Assembly (NCBI RefSeq): GCF_020921035.1
Contig: NC_063157.1
Location: 22,461,015-22,525,014 of the forward strand
DNA length: 64,000 nucleotides
DNA from: Rhodamnia argentea
Taxonomy: Eukaryota; Streptophyta; Magnoliopsida; Myrtales; Myrtaceae
Direction of reading: 5' to 3'
The notes below the pieces were generated by a model. That model did not search any database. It had not been told where the DNA came from and saw only the letters and a program-made list of their open reading frames with translations. Positions 11,406 to 23,713 of the stretch are shown piece by piece. Within the stretch, counting starts at the first letter, position 1. Every line of letters starts with the position of its first letter. A program made the translations under genes and the position numbers.

Positions 11406-12867
11406 ACTTCCAAACTTCATCACATAAGAATCCATTTTTTTTCCCCATGAAAAGTAGGTTTATTTGCTAGCTCCATCTGACATGTAGATTATCAAATTAT
11501 ATAAGTTGGATGTTAAACTTTCTTGATGATGTCTCACATGCTAGAAAATATCGTTCAAAATAAAAATTAAGGCTATGTGCTCGATGTATATTCATTCACT
11601 CCGGGTAATATCGATAAGAAGTGTGTTCTAAGGATGAGTTGTTGCAAAATACCAAATATATTCGGACAGAATTCCTTGAATTATGAGTTCGTCACATTCC
11701 TACTGTTTTTTTTTTCCCTTGCTAGATATTTGTTGAAAGGTATTTCATAATACAAGTTCACTAAAATTCTAGTATACATAATTTTGAAGGAAAAGATAAA
11801 CGATCGACACCCAGAGGACTACATGGGCCAGGTTGTTGGGCTTTCTATGAAAGAGCGTGGGCCAAGTCTCTCAAATCAGCTCAACCTTTCCAACGCCACA
11901 TCATCATAGAAAGTTGGTCGTTTTATAAATAAGAACACATAAATGAGACCCCATACTAAATATGTATAAACCCTTTTTACTAAAAAATGATTGCTTACAT
12001 CGAACTCTAATGTGATATTTTAAAAGAGGAGTTCATGCACGAAACGATTGATTAATTGCGCATACGCGAATCATCACAATAGCTTGAAGATAAATTTTAC
12101 CGCTCTTTAAAATCAATCGATAAAAAAAGTTCGGTTTACATGTCCGGAACCCGATTGAAAAAGCTAATTGATGGGCAACAACTTCTAAATCTCTACCCAA
12201 CTGGAAATGAGTCACAATTACAGTCCAATTACACAAAGGACGCAAAGGAAGCCCTCAAAGCCAACTTTTTTTTGTGTGTGTGTGTGTGTGCATGGATTTC
12301 ATGCGAGGAAATCTAATCAATCAAAGGGTATAGCTTGAGGACCATAAAAGAACACGATCAATCATCAAAGTGATTATTCCTCTTCGAGAACAGAGCAAAA
12401 GAGCCAAAAAAAAAAAAAAAAAGGGAGAGAGAGAGAGAAAGCAAGCAACAGTTCTGGATCAAACAGACAGACAGTCCTCATTCTCTTTTCTCTCCAGTCC
12501 TCGTAGTTTGAAGACCGCCCACTTTCTCTTTTCCCCTTTTCTCTCCCTCCCTTTCCTATCTCTCTAATTTTTGTATTTTTACTTGCCAAGGACAGCAAGA
12601 AAGAAGAATGAAGAAATCACCCAAAAAAAAAAAAAAAGAATAAAGCTCACCCAAAAGTGATGGTTCCACTTGTTATTTAGCCTTGCTTTTTTTTTTTGGG
12701 TAAGTATTTAGACTTGCTTTTTATTGCTTCCAAATATATTTTTCACATACCCATAAAGCTTTTGCAATATGTATTCAGCAAAAAGCCTTCATTTCATAGA
12801 GAGAGAGAGAAGAGAGAGAGGGGCAAAAGTTTCATCACATGCAATCCACTTTCACATAGACAAAAAA

Positions 12868-12898
<31 letters not shown>

Positions 12899-13174
12899 CA
12901 CACACACATACATTCTTACCTCACTAACAAGAAAAGAACAAACCCATTCTATTACCATAAAATCTCACTCCTACCTCTTCACTTCAGACATGCATGTCTG
13001 CCAGCAACCACTCTCTCCCTTTGTTTAGCTTACACACTTCCAAAACAAACCTTTGCATGTCTCTTCATCCCATGAAACTCACAAGCCCAAACCCACCTCA
13101 CCAAATTTGAAGTCTCCTCAAGCCATCATCTTCCACACACATTCACTGTTGATTAGGGTGAAAGATATACAAGG
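11406..13174. promoter_or_regulatory. Upstream/leader region of the SMXL3-like gene
   Basis: No gene is seen. The last 800 bases are rich in simple repeats: a TG run (about 12273-12290), poly-A (12862-12884) running directly into a CA run (about 12885-12908), and GA/CT tracts (12424-12440, 12799-12822). From about 12950 to the ATG the sequence is a C-rich, A-rich leader without an upstream gene. It is a likely promoter plus 5' untranslated region, but I see no clear TATA box that fixes the start of transcription. Confidence 0.4.
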
Positions 13175-13262
13175 ATGAGAAATACGGTTTGCATCATACC
13201 ACAATCCCTCACTCCAGAGGCAACAGCAGTGGTGAAGCAAGCAGTGAGCCTAGCAAGAAGAA

Positions 13263-13293
<31 letters not shown>

Positions 13294-16200
13294 TGCTAGT
13301 GCCATGCTAGCTTCCTCCACCGGCCTTCTCAGAAGGTCTTGCCTTCAGTCTCATTCCCACCCTCTCCAGTGCAAGGCCTTGGAGCTTTGCTTCAACGTCG
13401 CCCTCAACCGCCTCCCGGCTTCCACGTCCAGCCCCCTCCTCAGCCCGCACACGCCTCACCCTTCTCTTTCCAATGCCCTAGTCGCCGCCTTCAAGAGGGC
13501 GCAGGCTCACCAGCGCCGTGGCTCGGTCGAGAACCAGCAGCAGCCTATCTTGGCCCTCAAGATCGAGGTTGAGCAGCTGATAATCTCGATCCTGGACGAC
13601 CCGAGTGTGAGCCGGGTCATGAGAGAGGCCGGCTTCTCGAGCACCCAGGTCAAGAATAGAGTGGAGCAAGCTGTCTCCGTGGAAGTCTGCTCACAAGCTC
13701 CAAAAGCACCAAGCAGTCACCCTAAAGATCAAAGTGTCAACACTTCCAACAATCCCAAACCCCTTGCTCTTGGGCCATCCAACGTGTCTCTATCCTTGCA
13801 CTCGGGTCTTGCCGGGCCGCTAGCTCAGGGCAATAACAAGCCAGCCGAGCCAGCTCGCGCCAATGACGTTGCGAGCGTGATGGAAACGATGATGGGGAAG
13901 AGGAGGAACACCATTGTGGTAGGAGAGTGTGTGGCCAGTGCAGAGGCAGTGGTGAGAGGGGTCATGGAAAAGCTCGAGAGAGGACACGGTAACGGCTCGA
14001 GTGTCGAACTAACCATGAGGTCACCGCCGATCCAGATTTTGAACCTGCCGATCTTGTCCATGAGGAACTACTCTAGGGATGAGGTGGAGCAGAAACTTGT
14101 GGAGCTGAGAGGGGTTGTGAAGAGCTGTGTTGTTGGGAGGTCCTCAGGAGTGGTTCTCTATCTGGGGGATGTGCAAGGGGTGTGTGAGCTGTGGCTGCAC
14201 TTTGTGGAGCACAGGAGGAGGATGATGATGAGCTACAGCTACTGTCCATTGGAGCACATAGTGATGGAGCTCAAGAAATGGGTGTGTGGTGGTGGGGCTG
14301 GGGAGGTTAGCAAGAGGGTGTGGCTCTTGGGTGTGGCCACTCTGAGGACATACATGAAGTGCAAAGCTGGCCATCCTTCCTTGGAGACTGTCTGGGAGCT
14401 TCACCCTCTCACTGTCCCTGCTGGGAGCCTCAGCTTGACTCTCAATTTTGACTGGTAAAATACTATTTTCTTTTCGTTTGAGGACATTATCAGTTTACTC
14501 TATCGTTATACCTTCTCTTTCCCTTTTGGGTAGAGTGCTTTACTATAGTGGGTTATTGAAAATTTCAGTGATTGGCAATCTGAGGTGAAATGCAAGGAAG
14601 CCAAAGAAGAGTCAAACTGGTCACTGTTTGAGAATTTTAATGGAGGACACAGTAATAATAACCAGCTCGCATGCTGCTCCGACTGCATGCTCAACTTCGA
14701 CAAGGAAGTCCAAACTGTGAGGAACAAGTTAGACTCCATTAACACTTCAAGCAGCTCAAGCCTCCCTTCATGGCTCCAACAATACAAGGATGAGAAGACC
14801 AGAGATGTTGTCGATTTTCAGGTAGTTATATGCATATGTTTCGTGTAGTTTCATCTTTGGACATTAATATCTGCTAAATGATGACGATGAAGCTGAAACT
14901 GTTGTCATTCTCCTTGATTGAGCAGAACTGTGTCAGTGTCAAGAGTCTCTGCAAGAAGTGGAACACGTTCTGTAGTGCAGTTCACAAGCACCAACCACAA
15001 TATCCCGAGAAAGTCCTCAAATTCTCTTCAACGCCTTCTTCCCCGAGATCACGGTCTTCTTCTCTGCACCATCATCATCACAGCCAATTCAGCTGGCCGA
15101 CTCTGCTGGAATTCAAGCAGTCGTCGCCGAAGGAGCACCAGTTTTGGACTCCCGAGACGAGCTACGACGACAAGAACGACGAGAGCGACGTGAAGATATT
15201 CGTCCCAGCCGAGAGGAACAACCCAAAACCGGACCTACTGTCAAATCCTAACTCAAGTCCTAACTCGGCTTCATCCAGCGAAGTGATGGAGGACATGAAC
15301 AATACAGATAGCTTCAAGGAGTACAGCGCCGAGAACCTGAAAGTCCTGTGCGATGCATTGGAGATGAAGGTTCCATGGCAAAAGGATATCGTTCCCGAGA
15401 TTGCAAAAACTGTTCTCGAGTGCAGGTAACAATGCAAATAATGATTTTGTATAAGGTTTCAAATCGTAGATACAGAATTATCAATGTAACTAACAAACCA
15501 GATGAAAACTAGAAAATAAAGAAATTACTCTTATTTTGCTTATCAACGAGTTTATCAAAATAAGTGCAACTATGCAGACCTTCATAGTAAATAGAAGAAA
15601 ATGATAAGTACGCTAGGAACTTTTACTATATAACTTGCTTAGTACATTATCATTATGTGATACATTGTCATTGAGTTTAATCAAATCTGCTTGCTGCGCA
15701 TTGATATAATTTTTAAGTACCTATTCATGATCGATCACATCGCTTGATGAACCCATTTGGGATAGATTCTGAAGTTTTCCATGAGCCATTATCAAGAGAT
15801 TTCCTAAAGTTAAGATGATGTATTTAACCGTGATGCAAAAGTTGTTCTCTATCACTTTGATCCTAAGTGATCCTATCCATTATTTACTTTCCAAGAAAAT
15901 GTAGCATTATTTCTCTAAATTGGAATATTCTTTGTCCATAGATCTGGAAGGCGAAGTTACTACTCGAAAGACAGAAAGAAGAAAGAAGAGACATGGATGC
16001 TCTTCGTGGGAATTGACTCTCTTGCCAAAGAGAAGATTGCAAGAGAACTCGCAAAGACCATCTTTGGTTCTCAAACGAACTTCGTCTCAATTGGCCTGAC
16101 CAGCTTCTCCTACTCAGCAGGAGGATCGGATTCGACCAAGCACTGCAGGAGCAAGAGACCAAGAACTGAGAGGGGTCGCGGGTATCTGCAAAGATTCGGC

Positions 16201-16617
16201 GAGGCGGTGAACGAGAATCCGCATAGGGTGTTTTTCTTGGAGGACTTGGACCAAGCTGATCACTTCTCTCAAATGGGTGTCAAGAAAGCAATTGAAGGCG
16301 GGAAAGTAACACTTGAAGATGATAATGATGATGATGATGAAGTTGCCGTGGATCTTCAGGATGCTATTGTGATCTTCAGCTGTGAAAGCTTTAGTGCTGT
16401 GTCGAGAGCTTGCTCTCCAACCACAAGGCAAAAGATGATTGAAGATCAAGAGGAGGAAGAGAAGGATGATCATCGAGTTGACGCGGCAAAACCAATCGGC
16501 GAGTCGCTAGATTTGAATGTGGCCATTGAAGAAGATGGTGATCAAATTTGTGGAGATGGGAATTGGATTATGGGTTTGGTTGATGAGAGGATCATCTTCA
16601 AAGTTCAAGAACTGTGA
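13175..16617 (+). CDS. SMXL3: SMAX1-LIKE 3-type protein, four exons
   Basis: Exons 13175-14454, 14569-14821, 14926-15425 and 15942-16617 give 902 residues with GT-AG introns. The N-terminus is a double Clp-N domain (LTPEATAVVKQAVSLARRRG, HAQVTPLHVASAMLAS, LQCKALELCFNVALNRLP, KIEVEQLIISILDDPSVSR). The middle has the family's LPSWLQQYKDE and VPWQKDIVPEIAKTVLECR blocks, then a ClpB-like D2 region (TWMLFVGIDSLAKEKIARE) with a degenerate P-loop. An EAR-type LDLNV motif sits at residues 867-871. SMXL3/4/5 promote phloem formation in the nucleus and, unlike SMXL6/7/8, lack the RGKT degron; I see no RGKT between the P-loop and the EAR motif. Known family behaviour predicts independence from MAX2-driven degradation. 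Orthology to SMXL3 rests on near-identity of several blocks in memory. Confidence 0.93.
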
Positions 16618-17832
16618 GTGTAGAGCAAGACCAAAATGATCTAACCCTTGGTCCTGTTTTTTTTTATTTTTTTCCTCTTTGTGCCTCTCTTTTTTTTTTC
16701 TAGCTTTTTTTGACAGAATTTTGGGAAGGGGAAAAGGAAGAATACACATCGAAAAAGAATTAAGAGAATTACATGAGTGTTTGCAAGGGGATTGGATTTG
16801 TTGGCTTTAGCAGTTGTATAGTATGAATACTTAGTAGATGGATGGATAGAATCTTAATTTCTATTCATGTCATGTAACATATGATTTCTTTAATTGGGGA
16901 TTTTCTTTGGTCTTAGCATTCCATTCTCATATTCGATTACTAATGTAATTGAATGTACACTATGTTCCATCTAAGCCAGAAAGTCAAGGTCACGGCAGAA
17001 TTCAAATCCGATGTTAATGTGCTTTGAGCAAAATGATTCGTTAAGGCGGTACTTCATCTATACATGATAAATCCTGAATAGCGTTAGGACGGCTAATATA
17101 CCGGTGCCTCGACGAGTCGTCGTCTCGGCGGTTTCATGGTAAGTTTGAACTTGATTTTACCAATCATAACTAGTGCATTTTTTTTTTTAAACTGATGAAA
17201 GGGGGTTTGGAAGCCTAGCAAACTAAGAGGAAAAGCAAATAACAAATGATTCATTACTTATGAGCTATGCAAGAGGAAAAGCAAGAAAGCAACTTTAATA
17301 GAGGGGTGGGGGAAAAATATTGAAAAATTTCTCTTCCACAGAAATTTGGAAGAAAAGCACACAACTTTTGATTAAATCGATGGCGATCTTAACTTTAAGA
17401 TTGCTTGATGATTTCAAAACCCTCGACACCCCCGACATTCTCATCTTTTAAAAGATATGGCGGGCGTGATCAGAAGCTCAAAAGAGAATGAAAGATCGAC
17501 ATTTGTGAAAAACAAGGAGAAGCATCCTGTCTTTAAGACCACAAAAGATGTTCCAACTTTGGAATCCCAAAAGCTTAAAGGGAGAAAAAAAGTGCCATTA
17601 GGAACACGTCAATTAAGGAATTTTCACACTTGGCCAGAAACAATATGCAAACTAAGTGAAAGTAATTGGGGATTCATGCTACATGTGGAAATGTAGGGAG
17701 GGACGGCAAGGTTCAAAGAGGTGGAGGATGAGAAAATTTTTAGATTAAAGAAAACGAGATAATAAAAATATTTATTGAATTTCAGCGTAGAGGGTCAATA
17801 TCTAGTAACTTCATAAAATATGAAAATTGATA
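16618..17832. other. 3' flank of SMXL3-like gene and intergenic DNA
   Basis: Poly-T tracts follow the stop codon, in the likely 3' untranslated region. An open frame at 17457-17696 is lysine-rich, matches no family I know and has no splice partner, so it is not called. Confidence 0.45.
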
Positions 17833-18495
17833 GGGAGAATTGTCCAAAAAAGTCTTAAATCTAATGCTCCTTTGCCGGCTTAGTTCTAAATCTTTTAATT
17901 TTATCAATTGAGTAGTAAACCTTTTCACATTTTGCCAGTTGAGTCCATCCGATCAATTTTGACAAGAACTCAATGATGTGAATGCCGGTTATCCTACATG
18001 GCATGTCTGGTGCTAACATGGACAGTTTTAATATATTTTAATATATTTTGAATTTTTTGTTATTTTTTGGATTTTTTCTTTTCATTTTTTTTCCTTTCTT
18101 CTTCCTTTTGTCGGTGGTCGCCCATCGTGCAAGTTGGCCTCAAGTGTGCGAGGGTCGTCATTGCTCGCCACGGGCGAGGTCGACCTACTTAGCCACGGTC
18201 AATGGCCGGCCATCGGCAAAAAGAAGAAATGAAAAAAAAAAAGGAAAGGAAAAAGGAAAAAAAAATCAGAAAATAATGAAAAATAGAAAAAAATATTAAT
18301 GTATTATAAAAAATTGACCACGTAAGCAACGCCCGTGCTACATAGGATAGCCTATGTTCAAGTTAGCAATTTTTTGTCATAATTGAATGGATGGACTCAA
18401 TTGACAAATGTGAAAAAGTTTAGGACTCAATCGGCATAATTAAAAAATTTAGAACTGAATTGATAAAAGTGCAATATGTTTAAGATTTTCTAGTG
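17833..18495. mobile_element. MULE-type non-autonomous element, right end worn
   Basis: Starts with GGGAGAATTGTCC, the terminus shared by the MULE family of this window, followed by the same 'TTTTGCCAGTTGAGTCC' subterminal units. The mirrored set occurs in inverse order at about 18380-18480. The interior is a poly-purine/pyrimidine-flanked GC-rich patch (about 18110-18230). The right terminus is degraded next to the hAT-like element at 18504, so no target-site duplication can be read. Confidence 0.65.
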
Positions 18496-18503
18496 GCTAC
18501 GGG

Positions 18504-19326
18504 TAGAGGTATCAATTGGTTAGGTTGGGTATCCATAACATTCGTCCTAGCCTGAAACGAACAATATCGACCACGACTCAACTCGAGACCCAAAGTTAAT
18601 ATGCCTCAAATCTTCGGGTCGAGCCGGTTTAAGTTACGGTTTGCGTTTCTTTTTTTAAAATCTCCCAATTTGAAAAGTACGAGCCCTAACCTAATCTCCG
18701 CGATCAACGCCCCAAGCTTTCCTCTTTGAACTAGGTTAAGTCGAACTCCACGATCTTCACCGATAACCAAACAAGTGGGTTGCTCGAAATGTCATCATTT
18801 TCATTATGGTCGCGCAACCAAACCAATACTCATCCTTGAAGTACAAACTAACCCCGTCATCGGTTTCCGACATCTCACATCAACATAGGGTTTCACCATG
18901 GCACTGGACTCTCCACTAATAACAACTCCACGGTTTCGAGTTTCAGTGGTTTTTTTTGTTTTGCCTTTGCATCCTCTGTCCTAGTAATCCATGATCTCCA
19001 CCGATGACAGCGGTCGAGTTGGAGTTGTCGTGGAGTTCAACTTGACTTGGTTCAAAGAGGAGGGCTTGAGCCGTCGATCGCAGAAGTTAGGGTTAGTACA
19101 ATTGCTTTCCAAATTGGAGAGAGAGGGGTGCGATCGGTGGAGGTTAGGGTTAGGGTTTGTACTTTTCAAATTGGATGATTTCAACACAAAAAAAGGTGCC
19201 GACCTGGCCTAGCTCGACTCAAATGGGTCAGAAAACCCTGCGCTTGACCCTTACCCGAAGAAGACCATGACCCGACCCTAAATACCGTAAATTTTAGGGT
19301 TGGGTCGGGCTTTTTTGACACCCCTA
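18504..19326. mobile_element. hAT-like non-autonomous element
   Basis: Left end TAGAGGTATCAA and right end the complement of TAGGGGTGTCAA, typical hAT termini, each followed by GGTTGGGT/GGGTCGGG words. The flanking octamers GCTACGGG (18496-18503) and ACTAGGGG (19327-19334) agree at six of eight positions, which fits an old 8-bp target-site duplication. Inside is a diverged copy of a TTAGGGTTAGGGTTTGTAC-type segment in both orientations (about 18660-18700 and 19085-19165), so much of the element is an inverted repeat. No transposase is visible. Confidence 0.65.
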
Positions 19327-19471
19327 ACTAGGGGTTTGACGACCCACAATGTTAATTAGCTTTACTGGTCATACTAAAATCGTTCTATCAAGACAGATGT
19401 GATCAATTACCTGAAATTAGTACATGCAAATTATATGAATTGACTTTGTTGGTTATTTATGAGAACATCAT

Positions 19472-19794
19472 ATAAAAAATTACCCAATCAGTCATAAGCT
19501 CATTGTACAAATATTAATTCAATTCTAAGCTTTTCAATTTAACCAATATAGTCCTACACCTTGAGTGAAATTTTAATGTAGTCATTCTGATCAATTTTTG
19601 GTGAAAATCGCTAATGTGGCGGTCGTCCAATCATCATCGGCCGTCCACATGAGTGATTTCCGTAAAAAATTAGCCAGAATAATTACAGTGGAATTTCTCG
19701 CAAAAGTTTGTGACGAAATTGGCAAAATTAAAAATTTCATGACTAACTTGACATACATACAATAAGTGTTTAGGATTGATTGGACAATTTCTCC
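19472..19794. mobile_element. Short MULE-type element, 323 bp
   Basis: Almost entirely long inverted termini of the same family as 9313-10309, right end complement GGAGAAATTGTCCAATC. The flanks GAACATCAT (19463-19471) and AAACATCAG (19795-19803) match at seven of nine positions, as expected of a 9-bp MULE duplication. No cargo. Confidence 0.7.
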
Positions 19795-19803
19795 AAACAT
19801 CAG

Positions 19804-20615
19804 ATGTAGACTCGCCTTCTCTTACGTTCCACAACCCTCATCATTGGTTATCCACTCGTCAACAGATCACATGGCTATTATCACATTTCTATATTGAAAC
19901 TTTGCAAAGTCCAAGTCAGTGCTCAGATTCATACAAATCGATTCAACCAAACAAAATCCAAAAACCGGTCAAAACCAAATGCGCTTTTCCCAGCCAAAAT
20001 GCTTTGACTGCTCCTTTTTTGAGCTTTCACAAGGATTTAGTGGGGCTTTTTATCACATGAAAGAAATATATGAATGTGTATGTATACATGGCCTCGAGCT
20101 CTGTTCCCATTGAGGGGAAAAGAAAAGGCCACTAAAGGCCTTACCATAGAAAGTGAAGTCGTTCAAATTTCACTTTGCCTTCTCTCTCTCCTTTCGGAAG
20201 CTGAGTGAGAGAAAGAGAGAGAGATTCCTTTCTTGCAAGTAGTACTTGCTTTTCATCACCTCGGTGACTGTTTTAATTTTTTGTATTTGCCCCTTTAATT
20301 TTTGGGGCTAACCCACTTTTAAAAGGCGAGGAGATTAGGTTATAATCTAGAGATTGATTTGATCATTATTGGGTTTTTAACTAAAGTAGCCGACATTAAG
20401 AACGGCATTGGGACTAAAGAATTCGGCTATTCAACGGTTCAGACATTGTGGGAAGCTAAGACCAAGTGACGCTTAGGTTCTCACCTCATCATCATATGTG
20501 AATTTGATGACAATGTTCATATTGTTGACAAGAATAACGTGGAAATAATTGTACTCAACGTACAAAAGTTCGGGAAAGTAGTTAATCATTAACTAAATTT
20601 GATCACTTAGTTTTC
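19804..20615. other. Intergenic stretch between MULE copies
   Basis: No gene recognised. A short open stretch at about 20375-20468 reads as KVADIKNGIGTKEFGYSTVQ in the plus strand but has no start, splice context or family match that I know. Confidence 0.4.
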
Positions 20616-20846
20616 GAGAAAATTGTTCAAAAAGTACTAAATTTATTGTTCTTTTGTCAATTTAATCCTAAATTTTTTAATTTTACCAATTTAATCCTAA
20701 ACATTTTCATGTTTTGTGAACGACCGGCGTCCATATTAGCATTTCTAGCCACAATTGAACGGATGGACTAATTAGCAAAACTTGAAAATGTTTATAATTG
20801 AATTGATAAAAATACAATAAGTTTAGGACTTTCGTACAATTTTCCC
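20616..20846. mobile_element. Short MULE-type element, 231 bp
   Basis: Left end GAGAAAATTGTTCAAAAAG and right end the complement of GGGAAAATTGTACGAAAG, with the family's 'CAATTTAATCCTAAA' units between. The flanks TTAGTTTTC (20607-20615) and ATTAGTTTC (20847-20855) share TTAGTTT(T)C, consistent with a worn 9-bp duplication. No cargo. Confidence 0.7.
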
Positions 20847-20855
20847 ATTAGTTTC

Positions 20856-21761
20856 CTAGGCATTGATTGGCTCCAGCAATGAAAATTCAAGTCCTCTTGC
20901 ATCATCAAGCTGACTTGTCACATCGGTTGGGTGTTCTCATGGCGCTTGGCGTCTCATAACTATAATTACAGGAGTTTGTGTTGTGTTGTTCGTGGGAGTG
21001 GAAATTACTGGCAGCCGTTTTGGAGAGATGAATGTTAGGGGTGTGAAATCTGAGGGGAAATAAATGATTAGATATGAAAAGTGAAGAGAGGGAAAAAAGT
21101 GGATTCAAAAAGAAGCATATGAATGCACTTCTTTCCATGGGAGGGGTGGCTCATTCGATCTCTAAAGCATTCAAAATCTTCCTGCTTTCCAAGGGCATTA
21201 CCATCTTTTCCTTTATTTCTTTTTCCTCCTCCATTTTGGCAAAAACTTGAACATCATCTTACATCAGACAAGCTTCCAGGCCACAAAATCTAGAGAGAGA
21301 AAAGAAAGGGGGAGAGACCCCACTAGAAAGAGATGATGCCAACGATCAGGCTTAACATTAATTTTTTTTTTTTAAAAAGAGGAGGAAATGAAAGAAAAGG
21401 AAAAGATTAGGGGATGGAGACAAAGTTTCTAGTCCATCAACTTTGTGCAGTCTTTAGCAAAAGAAAGAAAGCAAGCAATGGCTGCTTCTTAAAGGTCACA
21501 CCCCCCATCATCAGCCTATAAAAGAAAGGTCCTCTTTTCTGCTTAAATGCTGTTTTTGCATGAAAGTAAGGGATTTCTCTGATCCCTATGCCCCCAACCC
21601 AATTATCCATCCATTATTGCCCCCCCCTCTCTCTCTCTCTGAGCCTGGCACACCACCTGAAGAACAATGTTGTTGGATTCCCCAATCATTATTTTCATTA
21701 TATAACATGATTCTCAGATACTATAATGGATGGATAATGTACATTGGTTCTCTAAAACATC

Positions 21762-21821
<60 letters not shown>

Positions 21822-23713
21822 TTTGGTTCTAACGGATCAAAGATTGTCGACGACCAGTCAAAAAAGGACTGTCATGGAAGAGGAAAAACAAGAAGAACAG
21901 GGTGTAGTTGTGTTTCTGACCTTGTTCCAAAACCATTTGGTCATACATACTTCAGCAGCAGCTCACTTTTGACACACATACCCACTAACAAAGGTATAAG
22001 TACATCTCCAAGCTCCACTCTCTTCTCCTGCAACTTCACCATTCAACACAAAAAAATAAAAAAATTAAAAACCACTGAGAGAGAAGTAAACATGATAAGG
22101 AGCATAAAATGGTTAACAGACAAATCAGTGTTAGATTGCTTTCCTTTTTCTTAACATTGCATGGGGTGAGCAGGAGTAGTCACAAACAATGATTCCCATT
22201 ATAGCGATAGCTTTATTTAACAAGAAAATCGCAGTTTCAAGCGGGATCATATCTTAAAAGGAAGCTAGGGTTAAGGTTTTGAAAATCCTCATTGGATCAT
22301 AATTTCATGATACCGTATTAATTAAGCCACAGTCTGATCTGTCGTTAAACACACAACATTGCAGATATTGTACTAAGTGGCGTCGGCTACCCAACAACTC
22401 ACAGAACTATGCCAGTGGCTATGAGTTATCCTTAACCTTCTCTTCTCATCTAGACTCTGAAGCATTAGTGGCTTATGTTGGGTAAGCAGAATAAGCTGAC
22501 AAACTTAATATATCCCCGATATAATACAAGATGCCCAGTGCTTTCAACAAAGAGAAATACAGAGACAAGATAAAATAGTATATATAAATAAATTTGGTGA
22601 TTCTTTCTTGGAACGCAAAACTGCAGACTCTTGAACCAGATGAGGCAATTATATCATGTTAGTCTCACTGGAAGAAGGTGACGTCTCGGGAAAAAGAAAA
22701 AGAGAAAGTCAATACCATTACCATTTGTCTCAGAATTGTCCGTAATCTGGATCAAGCATCATCTGATAAGAATACAAGTCTACTAAGTCACCATTCATTC
22801 CCGGCAACATCACTTGTTGCCACATCAACTGATTTCTACGTCTCGGAGATGGATGCCCCACAATAACCCAAAAAGGAACAAACGGGCGAAAAGGAAAGGA
22901 AGTATGATCCGTTAATGGCTTTAGACTTCGTCAGCACAGGCCAACTGGGGTGGAATTCAAACTACATGTCCCAACACCCCAATCCCATCGATCCCAGCCT
23001 AAAAAGTGCTAAAAAGCACACAGGCAGTGTAATTTCAAGGTCCCTGTCTAGCCACAATAAGATCATAACCTAACGTTCACACTGCATTGACTTCCTGGAA
23101 ATCAAGTAGTCCAACTCCAGGAGCACCGTATAACCCAAAGTCAAAAAAAGTAATTCAACATGAGTAGCCACCACTCCATCTATGTTTGAGGAGTAACTTT
23201 AGACAAAATGCATATCATGCATATAATTAGCTCATATGTAACAAACAAACTGTGTGATAGAACTTCCTATCTTTATCATGCATATGGGGCATGACAGCTG
23301 TACCACCGCTAACAAAGAAACACCATGGAAATTCAGTTTTATTTAATAGAATAATTTGTTCATAGAGAAACTTATAGTGGGTAATCATATGAGCATCTAC
23401 AGAAAGAAAAGCAGATCATAAAGTACCAGAATACATCTGCTTGTTGCTAATAGTTTTAAAATGTCACAAAAAATTTGCCAACAAATAGAATCTGAATCCT
23501 CTGAAAGCCAGAGGAGCGACTACCTAAACCTCAGAGTTGTCGCGTTGCAGTACAACACCTGGTTCTGATTGCTTGTTCACATTCTCAAGCAATAACCACC
23601 AACACCACACAGTTTGCTCGTATACTTTCTCTAGCTATAAAAATCACCACCAACTTGTCTGCACAAACCTTAACAGGTGTAAAGAAATTCTCTGTTCAGA
23701 TTTAAGAGTTGAT
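20856..23713. other. Intergenic region with GA microsatellite and a long-loop inverted repeat
   Basis: No protein gene is recognised. A TATA-like CCTATAAAAG lies at about 21517. A perfect 16-bp inverted repeat has arms at 21602-21617 and 21723-21738. A GA run follows (about 21766-21819). The part from about 23500 to 23713 is probably the 3' untranslated region of the minus-strand gene that ends at 23714. Confidence 0.45.
21766..21819. repeat. GA microsatellite
   Basis: About 27 uninterrupted GA units. Open frames across it (21560-21832, 21730-21972) are driven by the repeat and are not genes. Confidence 0.95.

Noticed and set aside
13339-13669. Alternate frames inside the first SMXL3 exon
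   Set aside because: Shadows of the GC-rich true reading frame.
14143-14404. Minus-strand open frame over the SMXL3 exon 1 end
   Set aside because: Complement of the real coding exon; no family match.
17457-17696. Lysine-rich 79-codon frame
   Set aside because: No homology recognised, no splice or promoter context, short enough to occur by chance.
21560-21972. Open frames with Arg-Glu repeats
   Set aside because: Produced by translation of the GA microsatellite.
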